Source: Ascochyta rabiei
Lineage: Eukaryota; Ascomycota; Dothideomycetes; Pleosporales; Didymellaceae
Direction of reading: 5' to 3'
Length of the DNA stretch: 64,000 nt
Assembly: GCF_004011695.2 (NCBI RefSeq)
Contig: NC_082424.1
Span: 558,001 to 622,000 of the forward strand
Shown: one piece after another, positions 20,669 through 31,757 of the stretch
How the letters are laid out: each line of letters begins with the position of its first letter
Numbering within the stretch: position 1 is the first letter of the stretch
Translations under genes and position numbers: made by a program
The notes under the pieces: model-generated
Told to the model about the DNA's origin: nothing
Seen by the model: only the letters and a program-made list of their open reading frames with translations
Databases searched by the model: none

Positions 20669-23600
20669 ATGAGCTTCCTACCTGCCTTGGCCAAAGCCAT
20701 CATGAGCGCCACACACAAAGTTACAACTCTGACTAGACCGATTGAACCTCTAGCTCCGACGGTGGTAGACGATCTTGGAGGAAACGCTCCTTCTGCCGCT
20801 CCTCTGGACACAACCCTAATAGTAGGCCAGCCTACTCATGATACAGGAGCTAGGAAAAGGCCTCGTGAAAATGACCCCTCTCCAAAATCGGTGAGCAGAT
20901 CACACTCCACTCTATATGTCGCTCACGTGTAATCAGTCTGGGACATCTCTTCCAAAGTCTTCTTCAGGACACAAGGTCGATTCGAAGGAAAGTGCTCGTA
21001 AGAAAGCTCGAATCGATAGAGAGAGCGAGCTCGAATCTGTAAGTTGTCGCTGGGAACCCTTTTTCAAGAGTCAGCTAACGCCTCGCAGCTGATGGTCGAC
21101 ATTTGTCTGAAGAAGATTGAGCAGACAGAACAAAGCCGAGCTCAACTAACCAAATCAGCCCGCGACATCATGACAAATGATCTTAAGAACATATTTTACA
21201 AGCTCAAAAGTGTCAATGAAGAAGGCTACACTGCACATATTCAGCACCTCGACGCTGCATGCGTTTCATTGGCAGATTTGAAAGCTAGAAAGATAAACCA
21301 CACAAGCAACAGTAAAATCGGCCAAACTGAACTCGACGCCGCTCAGCAAGAAGTCCGAAAAGCAGTCCTCAACTTCTTCGACCGCAATGGTCTCCTCAGA
21401 TTACATGCACTGCTCAAAGGCAATGGACGGTGGCAAGCGCTTCTGCGTGGCCTTGCACTGCCACTCACTGGTCTCAGAAACCTTGACGCCAACCTGAGAT
21501 TTCAGAAGAACGACATCGAACGGCAACTAAAGTCCGAGGTTTCCGATCTTCTTGCATGGCTCACTCCGTGCGAGGTTCATACCTCTGTCCCATCGTCTAC
21601 CAGCTACAGCAACACCTCGACACGAAACAACGACAAGATCGTTGTGGAAACTCAACTCGACGAGCAAAGGACGCAACGGAAAGCAGATCTCGCCACGCTT
21701 CGAATGCATGGTGACCAAGCTGGTAACCTGCGAAGTGCAAAGGGCCAGGTATCGAGTTTGCATAATGATCATGCACAGCAGCAGCAGCAGCAGCCAGTAT
21801 CTAACTCTATCGTCCTGTACGCCCTCAGTGACGCTCACTTCAAAGATTTACTTGCACAAAGTTCGTCGACGGGCAATGCTAAAGCCAGCACTACAAAGGC
21901 TGATCAGACATGCCCTGAACTTCCCAATGCGATCGAAAGTTTCGTCGAGCACCAAGGACAAGAGTCTGCTCTCCCTGCAAACATCCAGACTGCTGGCCCT
22001 GAGACACAGTGGGGATCAAACCAGAACACGGCCATGGTATTAGCTCGATCTGTACCGCAACAGATGGCTGATGTTCGCGCTGCAGAAGAGCTGAAACAGA
22101 AAACAGCCACTCTATCCAAGCTCCAGGCATATGGTCAGGCTTATAGCATCGTTATCGGCCAATTGAAAGACGCACAGAATGGTGGTCCCACCCCCACATT
22201 CGTCGAAGACCTCCAGATGCCAGATGCGGAAGCCTGCTACTACAGACTTGAGAGTCTGTGGAACAGAGTACTGCAAGCGATCAATGACCGTAGTGTTGAA
22301 CATCTGCGGGCCAACATTGACTTATTCTACGCCTTCGCCATCTGTATGCGTGAGGCTCATTGTCTCCTACGAGTGCTGCACTATTATGGGTACGACGTCT
22401 CGCAGTTGGTCGAAACTGGGTGGGATCTGGTTGGCATGCGCCGCTTGCAGTCTGAACTGGTGGATTTTGCTCATGAAGAACCTTTCATATGGTCGAAGCC
22501 AGACGTGGACGCAATCTGTACGGCTTTGCAGGCCGCATATAACGAGCAAGCGCTGTCGACAGGTTCACAGCCGCCTCGTTTCGCGGCAGCGATTGGGTCA
22601 TCTCAGGAGCCAGAGGTACTGGCTGAAATAGAGCAACATCTTGGTCAAGTCGTACAACAGCCATCTATCGTTCAACCAGTATACTATCCGCGGCAAGTAC
22701 CCGTTGCTGTGCCCTGTGTGCAACCTCCAGTCGGCTACACCAATCACCAAGCTCCTACCACAAACCCCCTTCCACACTATGCAGACACTGCTGAACACGA
22801 AGTGATGAAAATTGACCAGACCTCCCAAATCTGCCCGTTCTTCCAGGACAGAGGCTGTACGAAAGTGGGCGACGCACGCCGACCATGTAAATACGACCAT
22901 CCCGAGAGTATGAAGTACGAAGTCTTTTGCCCAACCCTGATGCAAGGTTCTCCATGTCAATTTGGAGACGAGGGGTGTCGATACAGACATAACGGGCTTC
23001 ATGGGAATCATGTCAATATTCCACAACCTCAGGCTCAGCCTTTTGCCAACGTTGGAGCAGTCGCACTCGCCAACACGACGATACCTGGCGGAACGGCTCC
23101 AAACGGTAAGCAACGGGATCCTGCACTGGAGGGTAGCTATTGTCGGGCTCACCAGAAAGGCCACTGTCGAAAAGGTGATCACTGCTCCTGGCTGCATGAC
23201 ATATCACCACATGGACTCCTCTATCAGAACGCCGCGCAGGTGCCCGTAGGACCGCTTCATCCTCAGTCCAACTTCACAGCTGAGAACTATTTCCAAAATG
23301 GCAGGCTTGGGGCTCAGTCTGCAATTCCACAAGTACTAGAAACAAAAAGTCCATGTCGACACCTTGCGAGGGGCTCTTGCAGGTACCCTGACGACTTGTG
23401 CAAGTATAGCCACGATCCTGCGGTTTTTGCGAGTCACGGCATGGTATTACCCCAACCCCTACAGCAACCACTCGGAGATGCTACGATGGGAGCCGCAGCA
23501 TCCAATGGTGACAATACGAACCCGATCAAAACCAGCCGGCCGCCTCGATCCGAGATGCCATGCAGAAACGAGAAGAACGGGCGCCTCTGCTCCAAACCAA

Positions 23601-24121
23601 CCTGTTGGTTCATGCACGTGAACCCAGAATCCGCAGCCTACGCAGACACCGACGGCTACGCAGCCGGCGACGAAATGGGCCAGCCACAGCAGCCACTCTC
23701 AAACCGCGCGCAACTAAACACCAGCCGTGGGAGGGGCGGTCGTGGAAGAGGCGGCCCCCACGGGAAGGACTTTGCATACAACCCGCAACAGCCCCTGACG
23801 TTCCAGCAGCTCCCCCAAACGCAGACCCCAGCAGACGCACGAGCTCGACTCGAACAATTCCTGCTCAACAGCGCGCCTCCCAATGTCCCGCTGCCTCTGC
23901 AAAGCAACCAGCCGAGCAATCGCACGCGCGGGAATACAGGCCGTGGGAACAACGCTCGCGGGAGCAACCGTGGAAACGCCAGCGGCATTCAGCATGCTGG
24001 CGACCAGAGATCTGGGAACGGATACAGCCGTGGTGGTCACAATGGATTTACCAACGGCCGCATCAACAGCAGCCGCGGTGGCTATCGTGGCGGGCGCGGG
24101 GGTCAGGCGGGAATTCAGTGA
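20669..24121 (+). CDS. Large CCCH zinc-finger protein with Arg-Gly tail
   Basis: Three exons: 20669-20890, 20937-21038 and 21089-24121, giving 1118 residues. Introns are 46 and 50 nt, both phase 0. The N-terminus is disordered and basic (KRPRENDPSPKS; SARKKARIDRESELES). A long helical region follows. Residues about 685-970 carry at least five CCCH-type fingers: ICPFFQDRGC..CKYDH, FCPTLMQGSPC..CRYRH, YCRAHQKGHCRKGDHCSWLH, PCRHLARGSCRYPDDLCKYSH and PCRNEKNGRLCSKPTCWFMH. The last about 130 residues are RGG/RGN-rich. CCCH plus RGG is typical of RNA-binding proteins (inference). It is convergent with another large CCCH gene at 24700-28062. No specific ortholog recognised. Confidence 0.85.
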
Positions 24122-24699
24122 GTCAACACCACCTTCCAGCGTAACTTGAACCAACACAACAACAGCGATCGCGGGAATGTTCAGGGTGGCGGTACTAGTA
24201 TTCGCGGTGGCGGTGTTCAGGTTGCATATGCGGCGTCGACGGGAAGCGGAGGCTTGTGATGGCGAGGTGCCTTGCGCGGATTGACTGGTGGGGGCAGGTA
24301 AGCAGACTGTAGTTGCATGGATAGGGCGTTCTCAAGGATGAGTATGGCGTTTTCGAGCATATGGTTACAGTGATAACAGTGATACCAAAGACTAGACGGG
24401 CTGTCTCAAAGTAGAACTGCATTTTTCTTCCCCAACTTGTGTGGAAGTAGCTTTGGCCACTTCTGCTGGCCGTTCACGGACTAGTAGTGTAGAGGCCAGC
24501 GGAGCTGGGTTGACGCTTACGGCTACTGTATCGAGTGAGAGAGATGCGAAATAACGTTACGAACAGGAAGTCGTCCGTTCCAAGACCTCGGTCACGTAAA
24601 GGAATGAGCTACTGTGAAAAGCGAGTTCAAAAAAAATCGTTGGTCACTGCTGCATAGTTAAAAAAATATCATTGCACTCGCTCTACAATATAGACGTCC
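24122..24699. other. Convergent intergenic region
   Basis: About 580 bp between the 3' ends of the two CCCH genes. No gene or repeat. It probably holds both 3' untranslated regions. Confidence 0.5.
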
Positions 24700-27600
24700 T
24701 CAAGATCTGCGACCCATGCCCGGATACCCGATATTATATTGGTCGTTCTTATGCCTCTTTTTGGAGGAGCGACTACCTTCAGCTAGATCTGCTTTCTCCT
24801 CGTCAAGCTCATGTCTGTCAGTATAGCCATATCCATCATCGTAGATCGCCTCTTTGTAGTCTTGATTTCGAATCAGATTTCCAGGACCAAACGAGCTGTT
24901 AAGCCTATCCCGAGTCACTGCGCCCTGATTCCGGTTCTGCTGTTCACCGTGCTTGCGCTTGTGGGTTCCTGACGCATCATAATAGTTGCTTGACTGGTTT
25001 TCGCCTGATAGATCCTGGAAGCCATACTGCTGCGGTTGTCTCGATGTCGCAATCACATTGGCCTCTGTCCGATATTGTGCCGAAAAATGTGGACTTGTGC
25101 CTCGTCCGGTTGCACCACGAATGCGTAGGCCCCGTTCTAACTGGTTGGAGATAACGTCGCTTGAGGGTCGTCGAGCTTGAGACACCGTCCTGGAAGTTGT
25201 TAGAGCTAATGACTGTGGCTGGTTTCGCGGACCTGTAGGAACGCTAGGCTTCAGAATAGGGTTGTTGCTCAATTGTTGCTGTGGTTGAATCAGAGGGTAT
25301 GACGGTAGAGTTGTATGTGATGTTTGGAAAGGTTGCTGCTGTTCTCCTAGTGCTATCCCAAGGCCTTGATCATTCGATTGTGTAAGGTATGTGACAGGGG
25401 AAGGTAGTGCTTTCGAGTTTCGTTGAAATACAGGATCATGGACTCTTGATGGAATCGATACAGCCCACGAAGGGTCTGCAGCGGTAGAACCAGTGTTTTC
25501 ATTGTTGCTAGAGATATGCATCAATGGACAGTAACGATCCCCTCGTGGGCAGCTTCTGTCCCGTCCGAGATCCGGACACGATACACCTCTCAAAGTGTGA
25601 TTGAATCCACACACTTTGCCTTCGTTCTCGGTTTTGCACCCTCGAGATTTGTTGACAAATGTACATGCCTTGTATCTTCTGGGGGTGGCCAAGACTTGAC
25701 TCAAGATGGGTCTCAGATCTATCAGATTCGGGTCGCAAACTTCGGGTGAAGACTGGCTCGGACGAGCGGTACGGGTACCGGTATGGAGAAAGGCGCAAGT
25801 TCCTGCATTTGCAAAAGCACATGGATTCTTATTGCAGAAAACGCCTTTGTTGCTGTGATCATGTGGGCATGCGTCTCGGTTGGCGCACCCCCCCGGTTTG
25901 TTGATATCAAGACAAAATTTCATCTTGGAGCTAGCAGGCTTGCTGTCATCCTGGAAAGGCAGAGTAATCTCGACAGAAGTGTCCGTGAAGCACGTGTAGT
26001 CGCTGAACGCAGGGGAAGACTGGAAAAATGTTGTCCCAGTCGTTATTTCTTCTCCTGTACTAGATTTCTTTACCTCTTCTGTAGCATCTCGCTTCCTGTC
26101 CTGCCGCTTGGCCTCATGCTCCTCTTCCTCGATCCTTCGACTTGCGGCTCCTTCATATCTGCGCATGCCCTCCCCAAAAAGTGGATCGTAGACTCTTCTC
26201 CAATCCCGGTCCATACAATTCGCGTTCTTCGCAAGCTTTGCTGTCCCTGCAGAGTCTTGACTCTGTGCGGCAATCACTTGGAACATCTCTTCATGCATTC
26301 CGTGAAAATATTCGTCGCTTAGCGATGCTCGTTGCTCACTGAGCGGTACTCCAGTGTAACCTTGGGTCGTAACTCTGGTATCGGTAGAGACATGACTGAA
26401 GATCTCTGGAGGGTCTGGAAGTACGTAGGGATTGAAGGGACCGCCTTTGTATTGTATCTTAAAACTTTGTTTAGGTTGTACGACCGCGTCGTCTTCTGAC
26501 AGACCAACCGGGATAGTGCATACAACAGTGCGATAGATGCGTCGTAGACTATCGGTTAGATCATCTCTTTGGTCGTTTTCTCGGTCCAAGTCTCGGCGGT
26601 GTCTGACAGTCTCAGCGGACATTAGGAGGTTTTCAATAATCCCGACGTCAATGTTCGTAGATTCCAGAAGCTCTGTGCGTCTTTGATTCGAGGATTGGAT
26701 TTCAGCAATGCAATTGGATATCATCTCAATCTGGATCTCTTCTTCTTCGTTTAATAGATCCGGATCTTTGGATGACGGGTCCTTTATTGCGTGCCATATG
26801 CGGACCGCATGCTCCAGACGTGGCTTTAAATACTCGTTATCCTCCGCCAAAATCTCGTCCCGAAAAGGCAAAAGTAATGCATCCAGCCACAACATAGCAT
26901 CTGTGAGAAAACCAAGCTCAACGCGACTATCCCAGGCAGGACTGAAGTTTGTTACAATGGATCTAGTACCACCGCTGGTATTGCCTGAATACATCTCCCG
27001 GCGTGTACGAAAGACGTCTATCCTTGATGAGTTTTGCTTCAGAAAGTCAATGATCATCTTTGTGCAATCTCTCGGTATGAGTTGTGCAACGGCTTTGAGG
27101 TGAATTGTTGTTGGTATTTTTGGCGGTGCGTCTAGTGGCTCTTCTAGGTCTGACGTGGAATATGGATCGTAATTGGGAACGCTCGGTCTTCTCAAAATGT
27201 AATGACCAGCTGCTGCAGGTGATGGTACTTGTTCCCAGTCAGCATAGTAATCTTCTGGGATGTAACCAGCGTGTTCGGGTGGCGGTGATCGTTCTAAACT
27301 GCTCTTTCTCTTATCTGCCTTTTTGAGGAAATCAATTTCTTCGGTGAGAGCCCCAGTTTTAGACTCATCCGCATCCTCGGTGTTTTCTGGAGATGTCTCC
27401 AGAAGCTGGCGCTCAACAGCTACCCATGCATACTCTTCATCTACTGCCCCAATTTGTTTTTCTGGCGAATGATGGTCACATGTAGTTCTTTCATGCCTTT
27501 CCGCATCGTATCGGTGCTGTCGAGCACCTACTTGGCGGCGCCTGTGATCTGAGGCACTGTTCTCAAGGCCTACATTGCTAACCTCGGAGATCTTGTCAGG

Positions 27601-28062
27601 CTTCTTGTCTACTGGAGAATAAGAAATCTCCTCGTTCATCGATCCATATCCGCTATCTCGAAACGTATTTGGCACTGCGATTTCGGACTGGCCCAATCTT
27701 ATAGGCGATGTAATTCCGTTTTCAGTCTGAGTGTCCTCATTTAAGTAAGCACTATGGCTCACTTTCTGGTAAGCATCGCTCTCAGTCGCTGTGGAAGGTA
27801 GGTAGTGGGCTTCCAAAGGCGCTCCAGGATCTGCATTCTGATCTGCGTTGTCTGGATCAGTAATGTTGTTGAAAGTCGATGAGGGCAGATCAGTGGTATA
27901 ACGTGGATCCAACAAGTCGCCGAGTGTTGCCTGTCGAGTGCGTGTCTCCACGGCAATAGCTCTGTCACTTTCAAGCCGAAGCAATGAACGTTGCATCTCG
28001 CCATGACTAGGGCTTGAATACCTCCCTCGCCGTTCCATCATGGCGGTGACGGTTTGTCTCAT
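24700..28062 (-). CDS. Large disordered CCCH zinc-finger protein
   Basis: One uninterrupted frame of 1120 residues from the first in-frame ATG (28062, MRQTVTAMMERRGRYSSP). The open frame extends upstream to 28275 without an ATG, so a spliced upstream exon is possible. The first 400 residues are acidic and Ser-rich. A central helical domain follows (about 400-620; IPRDCTKMIIDFLKQNSS). Around residues 715-850 are CCCH-type fingers (FCLDINKPGGCANRDACPHDH; FCNKNPCAFANAGTCAFLH; ACTFVNKSRGCKTENEGKVC; SCPDLGRDRSCPRGDRYCPL). The C-terminus is Gln/Ser/Arg-rich and ends KKRHKNDQYNIGYPGMGRRS. Likely nucleic-acid, probably RNA, binding. Its architecture parallels the convergent neighbour, but similarity outside the fingers is not obvious by eye. 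Confidence 0.82.
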   Translation of the reverse strand: MRQTVTAMMERRGRYSSPSHGEMQRSLLRLESDRAIAVETRTRQATLGDLLDPRYTTDLPSSTFNNITDPDNADQNADPGAPLEAHYLPSTATESDAYQKVSHSAYLNEDTQTENGITSPIRLGQSEIAVPNTFRDSGYGSMNEEISYSPVDKKPDKISEVSNVGLENSASDHRRRQVGARQHRYDAERHERTTCDHHSPEKQIGAVDEEYAWVAVERQLLETSPENTEDADESKTGALTEEIDFLKKADKRKSSLERSPPPEHAGYIPEDYYADWEQVPSPAAAGHYILRRPSVPNYDPYSTSDLEEPLDAPPKIPTTIHLKAVAQLIPRDCTKMIIDFLKQNSSRIDVFRTRREMYSGNTSGGTRSIVTNFSPAWDSRVELGFLTDAMLWLDALLLPFRDEILAEDNEYLKPRLEHAVRIWHAIKDPSSKDPDLLNEEEEIQIEMISNCIAEIQSSNQRRTELLESTNIDVGIIENLLMSAETVRHRRDLDRENDQRDDLTDSLRRIYRTVVCTIPVGLSEDDAVVQPKQSFKIQYKGGPFNPYVLPDPPEIFSHVSTDTRVTTQGYTGVPLSEQRASLSDEYFHGMHEEMFQVIAAQSQDSAGTAKLAKNANCMDRDWRRVYDPLFGEGMRRYEGAASRRIEEEEHEAKRQDRKRDATEEVKKSSTGEEITTGTTFFQSSPAFSDYTCFTDTSVEITLPFQDDSKPASSKMKFCLDINKPGGCANRDACPHDHSNKGVFCNKNPCAFANAGTCAFLHTGTRTARPSQSSPEVCDPNLIDLRPILSQVLATPRRYKACTFVNKSRGCKTENEGKVCGFNHTLRGVSCPDLGRDRSCPRGDRYCPLMHISSNNENTGSTAADPSWAVSIPSRVHDPVFQRNSKALPSPVTYLTQSNDQGLGIALGEQQQPFQTSHTTLPSYPLIQPQQQLSNNPILKPSVPTGPRNQPQSLALTTSRTVSQARRPSSDVISNQLERGLRIRGATGRGTSPHFSAQYRTEANVIATSRQPQQYGFQDLSGENQSSNYYDASGTHKRKHGEQQNRNQGAVTRDRLNSSFGPGNLIRNQDYKEAIYDDGYGYTDRHELDEEKADLAEGSRSSKKRHKNDQYNIGYPGMGRRS

Positions 28063-28493
28063 ACTTGTTTCTTGTACTGTGTGCTGTGTTGAGTGTCTAG
28101 TTGGAGCACACTTTTGTGATGTTGAAGTTGGCCTTTGTTGTAAGCCCGCCGTTGGCTCTGACGTAGTGCAGTCTCTCGTGTTGAAGCACAGATCTATGCA
28201 ACGTGTGTTCGCTGGAGTATGGTATGTGTGGATGAGCGGTTCTATCGAGCTATTCAAAATGTGCGAAAAGCTCAAAGAGTGTGTTGTTGATGTTCTTTGT
28301 TGGTTTGTTAGGCCCCTTTCATGCTCGCGCAGTAAATCACCTTCTTGTGTTTTCCGTCCAGGAGTTGTTTGTCACTCACAACGTTCTTTGTGTGTTGGTG
28401 ATTGCAACGGTGCGAAGATCGATATGTACTGCCTCGTTCCACTTTCGTACCGTGAGCGTGGCATGCCATAACTCAGAAAATTGTGCACTGTGT

Positions 28494-30206
28494 TCACTCT
28501 TTCTGGCTTCTTGTCTCTTGCTCGGTCTCAAGAGCCTGCCGAGCTCTGGCGCGCATTGCAGGAGGCACATACGGGGCAAGCGCTTGCCTAGAACCACGCA
28601 AAGTGCGGGAGGTGGTACTACTCTTGACACAATTTGATGCAGTTTCATTCAGTAAAGCAGTCGCTCTGAATGTCGATTGTCGATTGTCGGGTGATTTCTC
28701 AGCAAGGTCGGGCACGACTTTGAATCTTCCCTCGCGATTCGCTTGAATTTTATTGTTGCTGTCATCAACTTGCTCTCTGATGTGTGATATAGGCCTGACT
28801 CGCTTCGTCTCAAGTGTACGTTTGGCTTTTTGACGATTTTTTCGATCGTAGAATTGTTTTGGGAACTCTGAGAATGGATTTCGTTTGAGAATGACCGAGC
28901 CTTCCGACTTTTGAAAAGGTGAACTTCTGCGCAGAGCAGTTGCAGACGGCTTATAATCTTCTGGTAAATTGTTTGTATGGTTTTTCTTTGCTGTGATGGC
29001 GCACTGAATAACATCCGAAGTGTGTTTTGGGCTGTCATCGCCTGATGGTGAGCGTTGGAGTTGGACAAACTGAGAGTATGTACCTTCTGCTGTATTCAGA
29101 GATCCCCTATGTGCCTGAAAATCTTGCTGTAGTCGTTCTTCGGGCCAGCTCGGTGAAGTCGTGACTGAAATGGAACCTTCCTGCGGGATCTCAGGCGTTG
29201 CACATCTACGTCTCTTCGTCGGAGTTTCGATATCTTCACGATCGTCTAATATGTTTTTGCCTGATAACAGTGTAGTCGTCTCTGTAGAATTATGGGCCGA
29301 TGAGATACCAGTAGCTGCAGGATCAAGGACGACAAAGTTGTTCATGGCAGATCCAACATGTCCATACTCGTTCTGCAGTGCAAAGGCTGAGTCAGATGGC
29401 TGCCTTTTTGAGGACGGTGCGAGCGCTGATATTCTCTCAACAGGCATAGGTAGAAAATTCGTGGTTGTGAGCGGCGATAGAGAAGGTGAGGGGTATGCAG
29501 CTCTACGTGTTGGTGCATCGTAATGTGAAATGCTCGCTTCTTGCCTGACGGTAGGCACGACTGTCTTCCTGCATAGTTCTGGTGCCGATATGGAATGATG
29601 CATTAACGTGCCGTATATGTTTGGGAGATGACGGCTCTCGACGTTGCCGTCTAGCAAGTTGCCTTCAATATCAAGCCGTGCTGTCGTAGGATATTGCTCA
29701 GAATGCACAGTGTTGTCATCTTTGGACTCAGCGCAGATGGTGTAACCAGCTTTAGCGGCAGCGCCACGATATTTGTTGGCCGTCATAGATGCTTTGACCT
29801 TTGCACTGGCCAGCGCTTTGCGAGTGATGTTGCAATCTGCAGTCTGGAAACCTGAGTCCACGTATTTCGCACCTCCTGTAGCTTGTGGAGCTGTACATGC
29901 TGCACCGTACATCAATTCGTATGTATTCGAGCGAGGGTCTCCCTGGTAGCGTCCAATAGCGGCGGCACCCATGTTGTGTATATAGTCGCTCTGTGATGGC
30001 TCGCGACCGTTGATGATTCTGTAGACGTCGCCATTTGGTGGTGGAAGGGTTTGGACGCCTGTGTTGTGATACGTGCTGGAGGCTTCCGTGTCTAGACTCA
30101 GACACTCCCGAGGAAATAGGGCATGGATAACGCGCACCTCACGACTCGTGTCGTCGGTCGGACGCGCAACGATGGTCTCGTCGTTGGGAGTTGACATTGC
30201 GGGCAT
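28494..30206 (-). CDS. Disordered protein with C-terminal YVPPAMR motif
   Basis: A single frame of 570 residues starting at MPAMSTPNDETIVARP (the ATG at 30197 is an alternative). There are no folded domains or membrane segments. It is rich in Ser, Thr, Pro, Arg and Lys, with a bipartite basic stretch (TPTKRRRC) and a basic C-terminal third (RKNRQKAKRTLETKRVRP). Near the end is APYVPPAMRARARQALE, which resembles the YVPPHLR motif of Ded1/DDX3-type RNA helicases, a known eIF4E-contact motif; the link here is inference. It lies in tandem behind the CCCH gene at 24.7-28 kb, about 430 bp apart, on the same strand. No family recognised. Confidence 0.72.
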   Translation of the reverse strand: MPAMSTPNDETIVARPTDDTSREVRVIHALFPRECLSLDTEASSTYHNTGVQTLPPPNGDVYRIINGREPSQSDYIHNMGAAAIGRYQGDPRSNTYELMYGAACTAPQATGGAKYVDSGFQTADCNITRKALASAKVKASMTANKYRGAAAKAGYTICAESKDDNTVHSEQYPTTARLDIEGNLLDGNVESRHLPNIYGTLMHHSISAPELCRKTVVPTVRQEASISHYDAPTRRAAYPSPSLSPLTTTNFLPMPVERISALAPSSKRQPSDSAFALQNEYGHVGSAMNNFVVLDPAATGISSAHNSTETTTLLSGKNILDDREDIETPTKRRRCATPEIPQEGSISVTTSPSWPEERLQQDFQAHRGSLNTAEGTYSQFVQLQRSPSGDDSPKHTSDVIQCAITAKKNHTNNLPEDYKPSATALRRSSPFQKSEGSVILKRNPFSEFPKQFYDRKNRQKAKRTLETKRVRPISHIREQVDDSNNKIQANREGRFKVVPDLAEKSPDNRQSTFRATALLNETASNCVKSSTTSRTLRGSRQALAPYVPPAMRARARQALETEQETRSQKE

Positions 30207-30802
30207 GAACGGCGACAGAACGGGCGTATAGCGAGTGACAAAACAGAACAAAGCGAGCAGAAACAGTTCCTGATATAATACCGAAGACGTTGTGTTGTGG
30301 AACCGCGCAGGCTGGGGAAGGCGCGTTTGACTGTAATAAACGAAGCTAGTGTAGGTGGGAGGTGAAAGTCAGTGCCAACTAGAAACTTCAATCGACTCGT
30401 AGCTGTCCCATGGGAATACGACAGAACATCGACGAGATCTTTAAGAAAGATGAAGGGATCACAAATGTCGCTGTATTTGGTGCGGGCACGCTGGACGTGA
30501 ACATGCGCCTATCTGGCCACGTTGCGTTTGCTCAGGGTACTTGCGAGACAACAAGAAACATGCAGTAATGACGAAAAGACTGAAGAATCATTCGATGGCT
30601 GCCGCCACGGACGTGTTGGTTGGCAAGATGATCGGCTTAACCGATACGCAAAAGACCGAATTAGTAACTCTTAACCATGGACCACAGAGCCTTTGAGTAA
30701 TATGATACAGCATCGAATATTCCCACTCTATGAATGCTTTTGGCACTTTGTCCAGGCCGAGATCACCAAAACTGCATTCACCGTCCAACTCAGACGCCCA
30801 TC
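30207..30802. other. Intergenic
   Basis: About 600 bp with no supportable gene. It contains the promoter of the minus-strand gene ending at 28494 and a possible promoter of the broken plus-strand gene that follows. Confidence 0.4.
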
Positions 30803-31757
30803 ATGTCTGATCTGAACTCACGCAAAAACCGAAGCTGGCCCAACAACCAAGATGCCACACCAGAGACTTTTCCCAGCGGCGTCGAAGTATTTGAGGAATT
30901 TGCCAAATTTAATCCTAGCGTGACGGAAGACGCGCTCTTCGACGCTCTGCAAGACGCCACTCATAGACGTCCACGAAATTGAAACCTGGGTCCTTGACTC
31001 CTTCGCAAGACAGCTGAATACATGTATCTTCGCGACTGCCAAGATGATGTATATCAACCCTGGTGCTGTAAAGTGCATGCTAGATACTGCTTTCCAAGAC
31101 CAGAGGGGGGTGCTAAAGTGTCCGACCGGCAGAGAACCCGCCCTGAAGGAGAGGCCTGCCAAAGTGTTGGGTTCGACATGCGGAGCACTTGTTCGGATAA
31201 ACTGCCAACGACACCCAGGGATAGTCTCACTGACGCTCCTTTGGCGACTACCATTCGCAATGGCAATCATGTGCCCTCAGCACCAGAAAAGGGGGACGCT
31301 GCCGTCGGTTGTTAGGGTTTGTGGTCACCGTTCGCCTCCATCCAGCAACCAGGTACATACGTTCACACAGCACCCTGTCAGATTTCAGCAGGAAATATCA
31401 GATGGGTAGATCACATCGCCAATGACAGCGACAAACGGTCCCCTTCAGTCTCGAAAAGGGACACGTTCCGTGCCACGGTCCGGGGCAAAAGACGACAGTT
31501 CTCGAACATCAGTAGGACTTGGAAAGAAGCTCGACAAACGAAGAGGGGGCAGGATGCGCTTATCCTGAACGCTGAGGTCGACGGCTGTTGCTACTAAATG
31601 GTATCAGCTGGAACAGAGCTTCTTATTCGGTACGAGCATGGAAGAGGCTGCAGATGTGCTGATGGATATGAAGGACGTAGAGATGAAAAGGGGATCGAAG
31701 GAGGTGAGGGAAGAGCCTGAAGCAATTTTTCTTTTTGTCAATGCTGCAAAAGTATAG
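30803..31757 (+). pseudogene. Frameshifted gene remnant, unknown function
   Basis: The ATG at 30803 opens MSDLNSRKNRSWPNNQDATP and reads to ALFDALQDATHRR. The frame then closes, while the next frame continues with matching character from about 30950 (IDVHEIETWVLDSFARQL, then KMMYINPGAVKCMLDTAFQ) to 31409. A third frame from about 31423 to 31757 carries MEEAADVLMDMKDVEMKRGS, with a TGA near 31569. No room exists for an intron at the first switch, so it is a frameshift (or an assembly error). Not recognised. Confidence 0.4.

Noticed and set aside
21552..22043. 163-codon frame inside the CCCH gene
   Set aside because: Shadow frame of a clearly coding exon.
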